Shown here in pieces: positions 1-12,600 of a stretch of DNA of 64,000 nt. The position numbers were made by a program, and so were the translations under genes. This DNA comes from Zonotrichia leucophrys gambelii (taxonomy: Eukaryota; Chordata; Aves; Passeriformes; Passerellidae), in assembly GCF_028769735.1 (NCBI RefSeq), contig NC_088177.1:11224599-11288598 (forward strand), given 5' to 3'. The notes beneath the pieces were generated by a model, which worked only from the letters and a program-made list of their open reading frames with translations, did no database searches and had not been told where the DNA came from. Each line of letters opens with the position of its first letter. Positions within the stretch are counted from its first letter, which is position 1.

Positions 1-3000
1 AGCAAGCACTTCACCCAGGAGCCCTTTGGAGAGAGTTTCAGCTGCTTTGTCTCAGGAGTGGCCCTTCAATGGGCAGGGGGAGGCAGCGAAGGCAAGACTG
101 AAAGTAGGGACGTGGCTGTTGGGGATGCGCAGTGTTTGCACGCTCCCCTCCACACTTCTGCACAAGCTCTTGTACGAAGTTGTGACCCTCACACCCCAAA
201 ATTGTATTTCAAACCAATTTTTCCCCTTGTGAAAGCAGGAGGAACGTTCCCCAAGGCGCGTGGGCGGCTCTGCTGCTCTGGAATCCAGAGCACAGCTGAG
301 CATTTCTGTGCGCTGGCACACAGGAGTAGATGGGAGATCCTGTGCTCTGCCCTCAGGAAATGCATCACTTCAGGCTCCTGCTCACCTGCTCTGCAGGAGC
401 TTTGTGCAGGACAGCCAGACAGATGGAAAAATGGGCACAAATTATGAAAAATATTCATACATATTAAGGTTCCCATTAATTATTGAGTTACCAATTCACT
501 TATTGAAGAATAATTATTAATATTTATAGCATCCAGATTGCTGATGATAGATTAACTGTGATGGCATAATTTAGCAAATATTTTTAAAATAAAACATTTA
601 ACAAATAACATTTCCACCATTTTTCCATCTTAAAAAAAGTGTGAAGGCCTCATGAATATATGCAATCCTTTCTGATTTTAAAGCACGCTTTTGAATATTT
701 TATTATTATTATGGATTGCTTTATTGCTGATTTTATCCTCAGGTTGCTTCCCAATGAAATTCTACACTCTAAGGCAGAAAGAAACCTATGGCAAAATAAG
801 CTTATGGTAACAGCACCATAAATCCACTGTGTAAGTACAGTAGTAAGTAAATGTATTATATGGCTCTATTTCATTCTTCTGATTTCTCTTTCTGAAGCCT
901 CTGTAGAACAATGATTGATGTATATGAAAACCATTTAGCACATATTAAAGCAGGGAGTCAAAATATTATTTTAAAATTTTCCAAGACCCATTGATCTAAA
1001 TTTATGTCAGAATCTCCTGAAAGGTTACATTGCCCCATGTTTTGCAGTGTTCATTTTTCATTGTAAAAGTTCCTGCGTGATGTTGCAGCAAAATCTAAGA
1101 TTAATATGGGTGCAAAAATGCAAAATTCCACAAATTTCGGAGACAAAACAACAAGGCAAATTTGCAGTTTCTTGTAAGTGTCAGATTTGTTAAGGCTTGT
1201 TTGGGCTTCTTTGTTAAAAATTATTTGCTTGTATTTTTATCCCTGAAAGGTTAATTTTTATTGGAAAAATGGTTTTGGGGCAGATCTTTGCACCTGATCC
1301 TAGGACAAGCCTATGCCTGCCATATTCTTAAGGCAGGAGCTCTTCCACCAGATGTTTGCTGTGAGTGATACTGTAATGTTTTCTAAAAAATTACTTAACT
1401 GCAGTTCATCAGGAAAAATGATTCCTTGGCTTCCTTCACAAAAACATGGTGTCAAAAATAGATGTGAGATCTCGTTATTTATATTGCTGAAGTGCTGAAT
1501 GGCCCTGCCTGAGAACAGACTGTTCCTGCATCAGGAGCTGGGCTGGGAGATGGCCTTCCACTGAAGAACCAGCTCTTGAAGGGGACAAATGGAGCATCCT
1601 GAAACTGCTGCACAGAAGTGCTGGTGGAATACCAGTGGCAATCCTGAGCCGTTTGCCACAGAATCCCCAGAAAATGAATTTTCTGTTCATTCATCTCTCC
1701 TCCCCATCCTTCCTCTCTGGCAGCCAGGATGGGCCTGAGACATGCTCCTGGTGAAAGGAGGAAGAAAATTCCTGCTTTGCTTCAGTGTTTGTAGTGAGAA
1801 ATGAGCTTTTTAAGGAAGCAGATCTGGAAATGTCCCGGGCTGTACCCTGTGGCTCAGCTGAAGATGAGCTGATAGGCAATGAGGATGACTAAATTTGTTC
1901 AGTCAGTGGGTGGACATCCCTGTCTTGCAAAAACCATGATGACTGATCCATCATAAAAAAGTTGGGCTATCAAATTTGCTATTTAGCAAATACAAACTGA
2001 AAAATCCTCTTGTACATCTGAAAAGATGCCTTTCTGCAAGGTGTGAGGGTCCAGCTGCCCCACCTGCCCTTTAGTCACCACTTTATAGGCATGGCTAGTC
2101 AGGTTGGTCCTTTAGGAGGTCATCCACCCTGAAGCTCAGAAAGGAAGCTGGCTTGCAGGTTCATTTGGTTTAAATCTGTCTATTGCAATTTATTTATTCA
2201 GGAAAAAAAAAAATAAGAAAAAGAAGAAAATACACAGTTTTTCCAAAGCATTGGAATGTGTTGCTGATTTCTTTGTTAGTGCCCTTTTCAAGGTGCATGT
2301 GCCACTCCATGAGACACCACTGGACATCAATTTCTTCTGCCCAGGGTCATTTTGCAGCTGTAATCTCCCTGCCATTTTTTCCCCCTGGGGAATATATGGA
2401 GTTTACAAATAATATCTCCTCACCTAAAAGACAAGACGGTGCTTCTTTAGTAGCTGCTGCTCTTTGAAGTGTGTGCAAGGGCTTTTCCACCCTGCAAGCT
2501 GTCTTTGGGATGCTGCCTCCTCAGGTGGATCAGAGGCTATTTCTTGGCATGAGGTAATTGGAGGCATGGCAGTTGTGCAGCGGGAGGCAGGGGCTGATTT
2601 CTGCCTTCTCCCTGTTCTGTGCCGTGCCTGCTGACACAGCCCTGCTTGCTGCAGGCACTTGTGCTTGCTGGGGCAAATCAGGTCAGCAGGATGTGCAGCT
2701 GCCTGGTGGCTGAAGCAATCAGCTGGAGCTCCAGGAGATGGAGCAGGGCAGCGCTGACGGCGGGGAACGCGGGCACCCTGCGCGGGCGAGGTGGCCATTG
2801 CCTGCCCACCTGGCAGGGCACGGGCTGGGAGCTGCTCTGCCAGGCTGCTCATTTGCAAATAGATGCTTGTGCTCATCCAGCTGTGAGGAGAGAATGGGAG
2901 TTGTCTTCTCTTGGCAGCAGAGTTTAAAGGTAGGTGAACTTTCACAGTGTCCCGAGCATCCGCACAGATCCACACAGATTGGAAACAGAACCCCACTGGA

Positions 3001-4450
3001 GCTGTCACACATCCCACAGACAGCCCCAGCGTTCCTCAAACCACTGAGCATTTTAGAAACACCTCTGAATGACCAGGCTGGTGATTTCAAGTCTTTTTAC
3101 CCATGAGTGTAAATGCAAATTGAGATTTTCGTTGTAGAGGATATCAGTGAAACTCGGATGTGACGCACCGAGTGCCTGAAAAGCCTGACCTATTTATCTC
3201 CCTCTCCAATTCGGGTCATGGTGATCTTCCAAAAGCAAAGCTCTTCTCATTCAGACATGCAGAGCTTGAAGGTGCTGCTTGTGTCAGGCACAGGACTAGG
3301 GTGGGTCTGTGTCATGCTAAGAGCTTGTTTGTGAGAAGCAGCTGTTGGGCAGATACAGCTTCTCCAAAGAGACAGCAGTTCCCTTCCTCATCTTTGCACC
3401 TCAGCCTGAAACCAAAATGGATTATTTCATTTTTTCCAAGTCTTAGGTTCCTGCAAAGTGGAGCTTCTCTTGGTGGGACTTCTGTCTCATTGTAGGTTTT
3501 CCATGGAGCTGCTGGGCTTTTCCTGCTTCCCTGCTCCCACCAAGGTTGTGGGTGCAGCACTAGGGCGTGGCTGAGGGATGGAGCTGTCATTCAAGACCTG
3601 CAGTTCCTCAAAGGCTGCTGCTCAGGGGCAAATGCATGGAAAAACACAAGTTTCCTTTGGAAATGGGGGAAGTGAGACAGGCAAAAATGGTGGCAGTGGC
3701 ACAGCAGGCTTTCCTGCTTGCACCCGTTCTTATTCTCAAAGTGAAAATCCACCATCCTTGCAGGAGGAGCAATGCAGGACTGAGCAGTGCCTCATCCTTT
3801 ACTGGTGGAGTCACACCTCCACCATCCACAAAATGGTTTTCCTGGAGAAAAGATGTCTTCCTGGCAGATGGCTTGGCCAGCCAGCAGGGATTACAAACCT
3901 CTCTGGGAACCTTTTCTTTATGGCTAGTGAGAAGGTGATATTGCTTGTGACAGCGCAGAAAGATTGGCTGAAATAAAATAAAGAGGTTTCCATGGTGATC
4001 CCTTCATATTGCAGTAAATTTTCATCTTGCAGTCAGCTGGGTTATACTTCTTCCCCCAGAGGAAGAGTCCTTGGCTCCCCCTGCATTATTAGTTCCTGCT
4101 GGTGCTGAGGGAAGGCTGGCAGGCCCTGAGTGGAGCCACGGCCATGGACAGCTCTGTGGTGGCCTTGTTAATTATCCTAAAGAGGTCAGGCTGCCCAGAC
4201 AGCCTGCAGGTGCTTCAGAAACAATCCTGCTTTCTGGCTTGAGCTGCAAATATACAAGGAATAGGTGTAAAGATGTAGCTGTGGCTAGAGGCAACAGGAA
4301 GGAAGTAGGTTTCTTCCCAATTTACAGAACCACAGACAAATTGGGTGACTGGCCCAAAAGCAGAGCCCAGGTGCTGTCAGAGGAGGGAATTAAGTGTGTA
4401 ATTCCCAGGCTGTGGCATAGAAGACACCTTTTCTCCTGAGGGTAATACTG
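1..4450. other. Flanking DNA without a recognisable gene
   Basis: No gene is recognisable. Open frames are short, overlap on both strands and show no domain or convincing exon structure. About 440-1300 is AT-rich and looks unique rather than repetitive. About 2500-3080 and 3560-4440 are richer in GC with short spurious frames. An ATTTGCAAAT palindrome (a POU-type octamer pair) lies near 2850. I see nothing else that can be supported. Confidence 0.6.
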
Positions 4451-4509
4451 GGAAAGGAAAGGAAAGGAAAGGAAAGGAAAGGAAAGGGAAAGGGAAAGGG
4501 AGGGGAGGA
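4451..4509. repeat. (GGAAA)n microsatellite
   Basis: About seven perfect GGAAA units are followed by GGGAAA variants and a short G/A run. The top strand is entirely purine. The array probably varies in length between individuals. Confidence 0.95.
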
Positions 4510-5100
4510 AAACTCTTTGCGAGATCACCTGTGGGAGATGACAAAGGGAAGAGGCAAGGGATCCTGCCAGGCTGTGGCTGTCAGGGGAGAAATCTGCCCA
4601 GCAGAAGAGTGACCTTTCCTTTCAGGAGCCAGGGAAGCCCCCTGAGCTGTGGCAGGCAGTGACTCACGGGTTCCCCATCAGTGTGATCTCTGCTGCAGAA
4701 ATGAGCAGCAGCACGACGCGTCTCACTGTGGGAAGGCTCAGCAGAGACTTTCCCGGCGTGTTCCCATCTGCATCTGAACTTGAGAGTCATGCACACAGTG
4801 CTAGTCGAGCTCTGCCACCCAAAACATGCTTCATGTGAAAAGCACTTCCCTGAGAAGGTGTGTCATTGAATGCAAATGAATGCTGCCTTGAGATCATGGT
4901 AATTTATGCTGCAGAGCAAAGCTCTTCTATCTGCTGCATGCACACACAGCCAAAATAACCCTGACCCACTCAAACCCCACTCAGTCAGTCTTTGAGCTGT
5001 TGTTGTGTGTTATATACAATTCATAATAGGCTGGAGACTTGAGAAGCTCAGAGGGATGCTGTGATTGGGGTACCTGGAATGGTCCAGGGTGTGTGGGCAC

Positions 5101-5263
5101 CCTTGGGAGAGCAGAATGTGGGAATAGGGAGATCCTTGGGAGAGCAAAATATGTGTGAGGATGAGGGGAGCCTTGGGAGAGCAGAATGTGGGGATGAGGG
5201 ACCCTTGGAAGAGCACAATGTGGGAACAGGGGAATCCTTGGGAGAGCAGAATGTGGGGATGAG
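5101..5263. repeat. Minisatellite, about 33-bp unit, five copies
   Basis: Five tandem units start with CCTTGG(G/A)AGAGCA at 5101, 5134, 5171, 5203 and 5236. They are 33, 37, 32, 33 and about 28 bp long. Each has the core AGAGCA followed by an A/T-G-rich stretch. The units have diverged, and the second has a 4-bp insertion. Both strands are open for a stretch because the unit is close to a multiple of three, which does not indicate coding. Confidence 0.9.
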
Positions 5264-6749
5264 TTGCTCCTAAACATCAAAATTGCCGGGGTCAGCCACC
5301 CGCTCCCTGTTCTGCTGGGAACTCATCACAGGGAATGATAAAATGAATATATTCTCCTGATTTCCCTTGAAGTTATTATTTCTTCCAGAGCTTGAGAAAG
5401 CTGAATTTTTTTTTTTTGTCTTTTGGGAGGACACAGCACAGAAGGGAGCTTTGGTGGGGAAAGGAATGGGCATGAAGTAGCCACTCTGAGCAAGAAAGTC
5501 ATCCCATTTCCTGCCACTGCAAGCTGGAGCTCAAGCCTTTAGCTTGGTAACTGCAGTAGGGCAGCTATAAAAGCCTGTTTGGCAGTCAGCTTTTAATGTG
5601 CAAGCAGTGAGGTTCTTATTATTAAGTTAACAAAAAGCTGTGATTCTTTCTGTAAAGGAAGCAGCTATTAATAAGAAAACAACAACGAAAAAATAAAAAA
5701 AAAAAAGAAGGGGAAAAAAACCACAGAAAGAGATCATAAGCTGACCAACTCTGCAGGGAGAGGCTGAGAAAGTCTCATTTTAATAATAAATAAAAAGATA
5801 TGTAAGAAAATAGAAGGCATTGGTTGGAGGCAGGAGCTGCAGTGCCTCAAGTCCCAGGTAATCTGCTTGGGGTGATTGCCCCCATCTCCCCAGGAGTGAC
5901 ACGTGGATTTTGCCAGGGTAAATTTGCTTTGCAAATCTACCTTTGTGTCTATGGATTAGCTTTATTTACTCAAGAATTGTGGAGGTAATGTGGAGGAATA
6001 TTCATGGTTCTATTAGTTAAAAGTCTTCTCTTCTTGTTAACAACATTTCAGCATGTCATTCAAGGCAAGAACCAAAAGCAGATGTTTTAGGGATTAGAAA
6101 TGCATTTTTCCCTTTGTTTTGAAATAGTTTCTTTCAAAGTTAGGTATTTAGTTGCCTAGCTTTGCCAGAGAAGCCTTGTAATGCTCCCCCACCATCCAGT
6201 TTTATTCCAGCAGAAGGGTTTATAATATATTTTTTTCTTTAAAGCAAAGGGGAAACTCCTTTCTGTAGGAATTTTTTCCTCAGCCCAGCCCTGCCTCACA
6301 TCTGCTGCATGTCCAGATTACCCTGGACAGCCCAACAACCTCAGCACTAAACAGGATTTTCCATCAAAGACCACAGGACTATTTAGGAATACTCAAAGGC
6401 TCCCCAAAGCATAGGAGGAGAGAAAGAGAACCATTTATAGCACAAACACACCGACATTGCATGGAATGGTGGCTTCAGATCTCAAAACTACCTTTGGCCA
6501 TGTGGCCAAAAGGAAAATTGAGCTTTTTTTACAAGCAATGCTTGCTGAAGAAGGGCTGGAGCTGTGTTTCACCTGCCCTGCAGGTCCCAGACACTCCAGG
6601 GCACTGCTCCCGGTGGGATCCATCCCCCTGGGACATGCTCAGAAATCCCATTGAGGCAGGCAGCCACCAACAGCAGCGACATGGCAGCTGCAGGAATTTG
6701 TTACTCTTTATTAAAAAGAAATGGATGAAGTTTTTTTATACAATTCCCG
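5264..6749. other. Non-coding stretch with A-rich patches
   Basis: No gene was seen. There is a T-run near 5408 and an A-rich low-complexity patch at about 5680-5720. The rest is unique-looking AT-rich sequence with short overlapping open frames only. Confidence 0.55.
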
Positions 6750-7160
6750 TTTGTTAAGAAGCGTGCACGCACCTCATTAACTCCGATGGTGTGGTATTTT
6801 TGGCCGGTTGCATTGCTGAGCATGTGTTAAGCGCCCATGAAGTGCAAGAAATTACCTTTGTAACAGCAGTGGTGTCTTCTGAATGCAGTTATCACCTCCC
6901 CAGCGCTGATAAGGTGTGAAAAATGATCTTCCCATCTACAGTTGTGTCAACTGAATGCAATTAGCACCTCTACATGTGTTTAAAATCATGACCGCAGGTT
7001 ATAAGTTTGCAATACATTAGCACTTAGTCCCATCTTTGTGAATTGAGGGGGAAAAAAAAAATATCTCAGCAGAACTGGTGCAGTGAATACAATTAAGTAC
7101 CATTAACATTCCATTAACTATTTTTAATGAAGTAAATCCAGCCCCAAATTAGTGAACGAT
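6750..7160. promoter_or_regulatory. Candidate conserved non-coding element
   Basis: This is a non-repetitive block with AT-rich, homeodomain-like cores (CAATTA, ATTAGC, CATTAAC) and some retained CpGs. The 19-bp motif CTGAATGCAGTTATCACCT (6879-6897) recurs with two mismatches at 6951-6969, and a weaker relative lies at 7083-7101. Repeated motifs of this kind can be transcription-factor clusters. Calling the block conserved is an inference; no alignment was possible. Confidence 0.3.
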
Positions 7161-8691
7161 GGGTTAGGGACTTAGCCCAGGACAGGAGCTGCTTGCTATA
7201 TGACATGTGTCAGTGGAAAATCTCTTTATTCCAGCTGGACCTTGATTAAACACTCTGTTGAGCTGGAATGGACAAGCCAGGCTTTTCCCTTTGCTCTTGG
7301 GCTAGAGGCACACCATGGACTGCAGGATGGGCCTGCTTAAAATGCTGCTTTCTTTGAAGGGAAAAAGAGAGAGGAAGAGGCAGAAAAAAACCCCAGTAAG
7401 TAGTTTTTCCTTTGCTGCAAGTAGCCAAGTCCCAGTGTATTGATCATTTATTATATCCTTCTCAGGGTATTAATCTCCAACGGCACTAAAAGAGAGCCTG
7501 ACTATGTCTCTGTATGGAAATCTCTCCTGGGGGAAATAGTAATTGCTAGCAGTCTCCAAACTTCTTCTTACTGTTTTCCTTCCAAGTTTGACTGAATAAA
7601 ACTTATTTTATGGAGGCTCAGTGTGACTTTCACAAGAGCTTCAGGAACTTTTTAATGCAAACATGGCATTCATACAGAGTGGTCATCTTCAGACATCAAA
7701 CACTTGCACTTTCCCTAGGAATAATTGAAAGGTGCAAATAAGAATCAGTGCAGACACATCCCTCAATGGGGCTGAAAGATGTGAAGGAGTCCAGACCAGT
7801 CTCTGTGCTTGGAGTTGCCCAAGAAGTTTTTCTGATATCACTGACACTGCTCCACAACAGTGACAATCCCCATGGAGGATGGATGCAACAGCATCAGGTT
7901 CTTTATCTCACCTGTATTTTTAAAAAGCTATTGATTTTTCACTTTCCAGATGCATCTGGAACAGCTGGGACTTTTTATTTTTATTTCTCTTCAAATTTTA
8001 TTTTCCTTTTTTCACTAAATTTGTAATTGAAAGGGACAGCTCCTCATCTGGAACACCTAAGAGTAGATGTTCAGGGCTTCTCCCATTGCAGGCAGCAGTC
8101 CCGTGCTGGTACAGACCCTGGGTCTTGTAAGGGGTCATTTCTCCCCCTGCATCACACAGGACACAAAGCTTTACTCAGTGATCCCTGCACAGAGCCAAGT
8201 AACTTGTGGCTGATCTAGGACATATCTGAGAAAAAAATAATCTACTACTGACCTTCCTTTGTTTTCTCTGATTTCCGCACTGCAGGGCAATCTGCACAGC
8301 AATGACTGCTCTGAGAATGGTGAGCACCTGCAGAGGGCTTTCTGACAGGGATGTTGACCTGGTTTTAACCAAAATCCAGTCCAAGGAAGCAAGGGAGCTT
8401 GGCTAAGCCAGTGCATCAGTGGTGAGGTCTGGCTGGGGTTGGCTTTGCTCTTGGTTTCTTTGACTTTCTGGTTGTATGAAATCTACAGATCCCAGCATGA
8501 AAATTGTCTGTTGGGGATTCACACCTGTACCTTTTCTTTTATTAAATAATGTCTTTTAGTAGTTCCCTTACTGCATGGGGATAAATGCCTCTCTGCTATG
8601 CATTGTCCACACTTAGTGGTACCCTACTCAGCTCTGTTTACAGTGCCTGGCACTAGTGAGAGCTACAACATCAATCTGCTCCTTTTCTCAG
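7161..8691. other. Non-coding stretch, nothing specific
   Basis: I see no gene, recognisable mobile element or array. Open frames are short and shadow each other on the two strands. Confidence 0.5.
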
Positions 8692-8775
8692 GGCAGTTCC
8701 TGCTGGCTCCAGGCTCTGGGACTCACTCTGGCTGTCGCAGTGGGAGCTGCCAGCCGGAAACAGCAGCGAGACAAG
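8692..8775 (+). other. Possible isolated exon (weak)
   Basis: An 84-bp segment sits between a pyrimidine-rich acceptor (CCTTTTCTCAG, ending 8691) and a good donor (ACAAG|GTGAGG, GT at 8776). It is open in all three forward frames, and its length is a multiple of three. One frame has a hydrophobic stretch followed by basic residues. I recognise no protein family, and no partner exon could be linked. It could be a chance match or a lncRNA exon. Confidence 0.15.
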
Positions 8776-9490
8776 GTGAGGTTGCACCCTGGAGGCAGAG
8801 CAGAGCACAGATCCTGCTGGCTGCGGGGGAATCCGAGGCACAGAGGGGCTGTGCCAGGTGGTTGCCCCCTCTCTGAAAGGCACTGACACGTGGTGGGCAC
8901 AAAGTGGGTCAGGAAGGAATGAATCTGTTCGAAGGAAAAGGCTCAAAGCCAGAGGTGAGAAGAGACAAGCCAGCATTATTAGGAGTGAGTGGTTTGGGGC
9001 TGGAGTCCTGCGGTGCTGCCGGGAGGACGCGGCACTGACAGCCATCCATCCATCCTGGAAATGAAATTAATTAAATTCCACTCCCTCAGCCGGCCTGGCC
9101 TGCGGCCCCACGCTCCCATGGAGGATTGCTGATGATGCACATTGCTGCAGGCTGAGTCCCAAACTGTGAGATCAGCCTGAGAGGCTCCAGCAGCCCTGGG
9201 AAGGAGCTGGGGACTCCAGGAGTGGGGGAATCAGCTCGTGGGGACATGAGGGTGGTGTAGGGACAGTTTGTGGTGATTGGGGCTGGCCCAGCCTCATCCC
9301 CAGTGGGCACAGCTGTGCAGGACAGGTGAATGCTGTTGAAGGGAAGGAGCCATGGAGTGCCCAGGGGCACTGACCAACCACCAAAGGGAACAGAGGGCAC
9401 ACAGGGGCAGGGCAGCAACAGCAGGGGATAAAAGGCTGGGCTGAAGGACAAGAAGGGCAGATGCTTGCAGCCTGCTGAGGTGCCCTGGTG

Positions 9491-9583
9491 TTACTGTGTG
9501 TGGGCAGTGCCTGAAGCCTTCTGAAGAGGTGAGGTGTGACTGTGTGTGGGTAAATGCTTAAAGCCTTCTGAAATTGTGTGGTG
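9491..9583. repeat. Tandem duplication, about 46-bp unit
   Basis: Copy 1 (9491-9536) and copy 2 (9537-9583) share ACTGTGTGTGGG, the core AAGCCTTCTGAA and a G/T-rich end. They differ by scattered substitutions and one 1-bp length difference. It looks like a two-copy minisatellite seed. Confidence 0.8.
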
Positions 9584-10009
9584 ATGCTCTGTGCATTGTG
9601 GCCATCCCAACTGTGGCAGGGTGGGATGAAACTGAGGCCCTTCCTTGGCTGCTGGAGGGCTGCAAGTCTCCCCATAAACCATGGGATGTTGTGGGATGCA
9701 GGAACTGATCCCAATGTCCTGCTGCTGTGAGCAGGACAGGTAGTTTCCCTGGAGCCTGCCTGGCTTCCATTTTGTAATGGACCACGGAGCCCAAAATATC
9801 TTGTTGAAGCAATGGGAGGGGGCTGCAATAAGTTTGAAGTGTCCCTTCCTGAGCTGAGGTATCCCCACTACAATCTCCTAGCTCTGTGAGCTGAGCTCCA
9901 GGTATGTGAGGAGAGGAAAAGGTGGCCAGTAACTGAGGCTGGGAGAGGACTTCTGTGTCAGCAGGGTCTGACAGGACCTCCTGGCCTCAGGAGCAGAAAA
10001 TTCCAAAGT

Positions 10010-10310
10010 CAGAGAGCATGATCCTTGCTTGTGACTCCTGCCGGGTTTTCCAGTGGTACGCCAAGGGAAAACGGTTCATTTAGGTTAATTGCACAATGCA
10101 GATATTTATAAAATGGTATCTGTTTAAACAGAGGAATGTGCCTTTTCCTGATGAGGTCTCTGCAAAAACAGCAGTGTGTCACTTGACCCAGGCCTTTAAC
10201 TGGAACCGTCTTGGCAATTTAATGAAATTAAATGGCTGGACTGTGGGGAGTTCATTAGTAAGTAATCCAAAGGCTAAAGCTTTGTGAGCTAGTTCAGCTC
10301 TCAAGTGCTT
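10010..10310. promoter_or_regulatory. Candidate conserved non-coding element
   Basis: This unique block lacks repeat signatures and has many AT-rich transcription-factor-like cores (GGTTAATTG, TTAATGAAATTAAAT, TTCATTAGTAAGTAATCC). CpGs are retained within otherwise AT-rich sequence. Composition alone supports this, so confidence is low. Confidence 0.25.
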
Positions 10311-12178
10311 ATTTGTATTTGCCAGATCCAGTAAAGTGAAACCCCTTAATAGGTGCTGGCAGTACTTGTAACATACTCCCCTCTGGTCTGGAGACCATCA
10401 CACAGGCACTGGTGTGATTTCACATTTCTACATGAATCTTTTTTAATGAAAAGCACCTCCAGGACAGCCACAGGGTCCCCTCTGTGCTGGGTGCCTTTGC
10501 AGAGGCACTCTGGTTGTTGATGCCATGATTCTCTTGCTTCTGGCAAAGCAAGCAAGGGAATCTCATTTCTTTCCAAAAAAGCTTTCAGAGGTGGCTGCTG
10601 CTGCCAGCAGTGCAGTGCTGAACCTGAGAGGGGCTCTGGCTTCCTTGTCATGCTGGGCCATGCCTGGGACTCTGGGCAGTTTCATTCTGTGCCCTTTGCC
10701 CAAGGGTGGGAACCAGGGGTGTAAAGTTCCTCTGGGATTCTGGCAGGCTGTTTAAAAGGATGCTGAATTACTGCTTGTTGAGGGGGGATTTAGAGGAGTC
10801 AGGAGGGTATGGATCTTCCTCTTGCTGTGTAAAGGACTTCTGGGTTTCCAGAAGAGAATGTGCTGAAGTTTCACTATTTAATTCAACAGATATAAGCAAG
10901 ATTTACAAATAAGTGGACTGTGGCCTGACTTAAAGTTTGGCAGAGCACTGAAGGATGTTCTAAATAGTCAAAGGCCTAACTCAAAAATACCTGGAATTCA
11001 TTTTTCATCCAAACCATGTGCTGGCCCTTAAGGTTTATTCCCTATGAAAGCCCTCAGGGAAGATTTTCTGCCCCACATCCTAGAAGGAGCACTGAGTTTT
11101 TAAAAGAACTGTTTAAAGCCTCTTGATGTCTCCAAGAGTCCAAACCTCTTGTGTAGTCCAATAACATCATGTGCTCAAGCTCTTGGGCTGGAGTTGAAGG
11201 ATCCATGTAGGAAAATTTCCTTGACCTGAAATCCTATCAAAAAATGGGGTTTTCATTAATGAATTCTACTTTGTGTGAAAATTCCTGCTGGGATTTACTG
11301 TGGCTGCTGCACAAGTTCTTTTAAAAGTAAATAGTACAATTGGACAGGTGCTCCTGCCAAGAGAATATTCAAGAATATTAATACCTTTCAATATTCAAGA
11401 AATTGATTATTGAAAGGTTTTAATATTATAAAGGGGAAAATCACCGATCTGAGCAATAGATATCCCAAATATTGTCAGATCGGCAGTGGTATCAGCAGCA
11501 CAGTTTTTGTCCTGAAGTGTGTGAAATGCCTCTGGCATCAAATAGATTTTGAAAGGATGGTCAGTGCCACATGTGCAGGAGACCTGTGTCTGGTTACTTA
11601 CAGCATGGCACTGCAGTGCCAGCAGAGCTTCTGCTAAATTAGACATTGCCAAATGAACTTAAATTTACACCACGGAAAAAGACTGGGGATTTTATCCAGA
11701 GGTGGGGTATGAAAGGTGCCATGGCAGGTAAAGGAGGTTTTAAATTCAGCTTTAGCCCTTGTAACAATCCTGCCGTGTCTTCTGTGGGCTTGGGCCAGCT
11801 GCTGACCTTTGCAGGTCCCTCTTCTACTTCTCCTCCTGGCTCAGTGAAGTTCAGAGGCAGATAGAGAGACAGAATTAGCCAGGGCTCTAAAAATCTCCAT
11901 TTCCAGTGTGATGCTGGGAAGAGCCCTGCTGTGCCCCCTCCCCAGCGGTGCTGCACAGCTTCCAGCTCCAGCAGTGAGACAGATGGGGTTTACTCCTGAA
12001 TGCTGCTTTCCAAATGGAGCAGCATCCCAGAGATCACATCCAAGCAGTCTTTCTGTGTCAGGAATCCTGCTCTCAAGGTCCAGGCAGGACAAAATCCACA
12101 CACAGCCCAGCTTGAGTCTCAAATCCTGTGTGTCCAGGCTGTGTCCATGGCAGGGTGCACCCACGGACACTTGGTCAC
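10311..12178. other. Non-coding stretch with a small inverted-repeat cluster
   Basis: No gene was seen. The only structured part is 11364-11418, where AATATTCAAGAA occurs twice (11364-11375 and 11390-11401). The second copy lies inside an 11-bp inverted repeat (11383-11393 with 11408-11418). Confidence 0.5.
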
Positions 12179-12600
12179 TGTCATGGTTTGAGCGGGGGAT
12201 GAGTGGTGAGAGCAGAACGTGGGTACTTCCCTCAGGTTGGTGTTTCAGCAAGGGAAGCCTGTGCAGAGCTGTCAGAGGAGGTGCGGGGTGCTCCCCCAGC
12301 CTGGAGCGCTCCTGCTGGGCTTTGGCTGGGAAAGGAGGAGCTCTTCCCAGCGAGGGAAGCAGGGATGGGCAGGAGGGACAAAAGCAGCACAGCAACGACA
12401 CCTTGTGCTGCACAGCGACGGCTGCATGTGCCTGCCCGGGGAGCCGAGTGCTACTCCTGTCCTTGTCCCTGTCCCCCTGCCCAGCTGTGCAAACCCCTTG
12501 TCCCCCTGGAGCTGACAGATGGGGGAGAGCCTTGTTCCCAGGGCAAGGAGTCAAAGCAGGATTGTGGCAGGAGCAGGCACAGAGGGCGACTAAAAAGGCT
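12179..12600 (+). mobile_element. Possible LTR fragment of an avian endogenous retrovirus
   Basis: The block opens with TGTCATGGTTTGAG. TGTCATGGTTT is, from memory, a common 5' end of bird ERV LTRs. It continues as a more GC-rich segment with repeated CTTCCC/CAGC(A/G)AGGGAAGC motifs and a TATA-like CTAAAAAGG near 12590. The right boundary is not defined, and I found no convincing target-site duplication or polyadenylation signal. No viral gene is present. Confidence 0.35.

Noticed and set aside
5061..5280. Repetitive open frames on both strands
   Set aside because: These are translations of the minisatellite at 5101-5263, with no sign of coding.
9172..9828. 218-codon minus-strand frame
   Set aside because: Pro/Ser/Leu/His-rich composition, other overlapping frames of similar size, and a tandem duplication inside it argue against a real gene.
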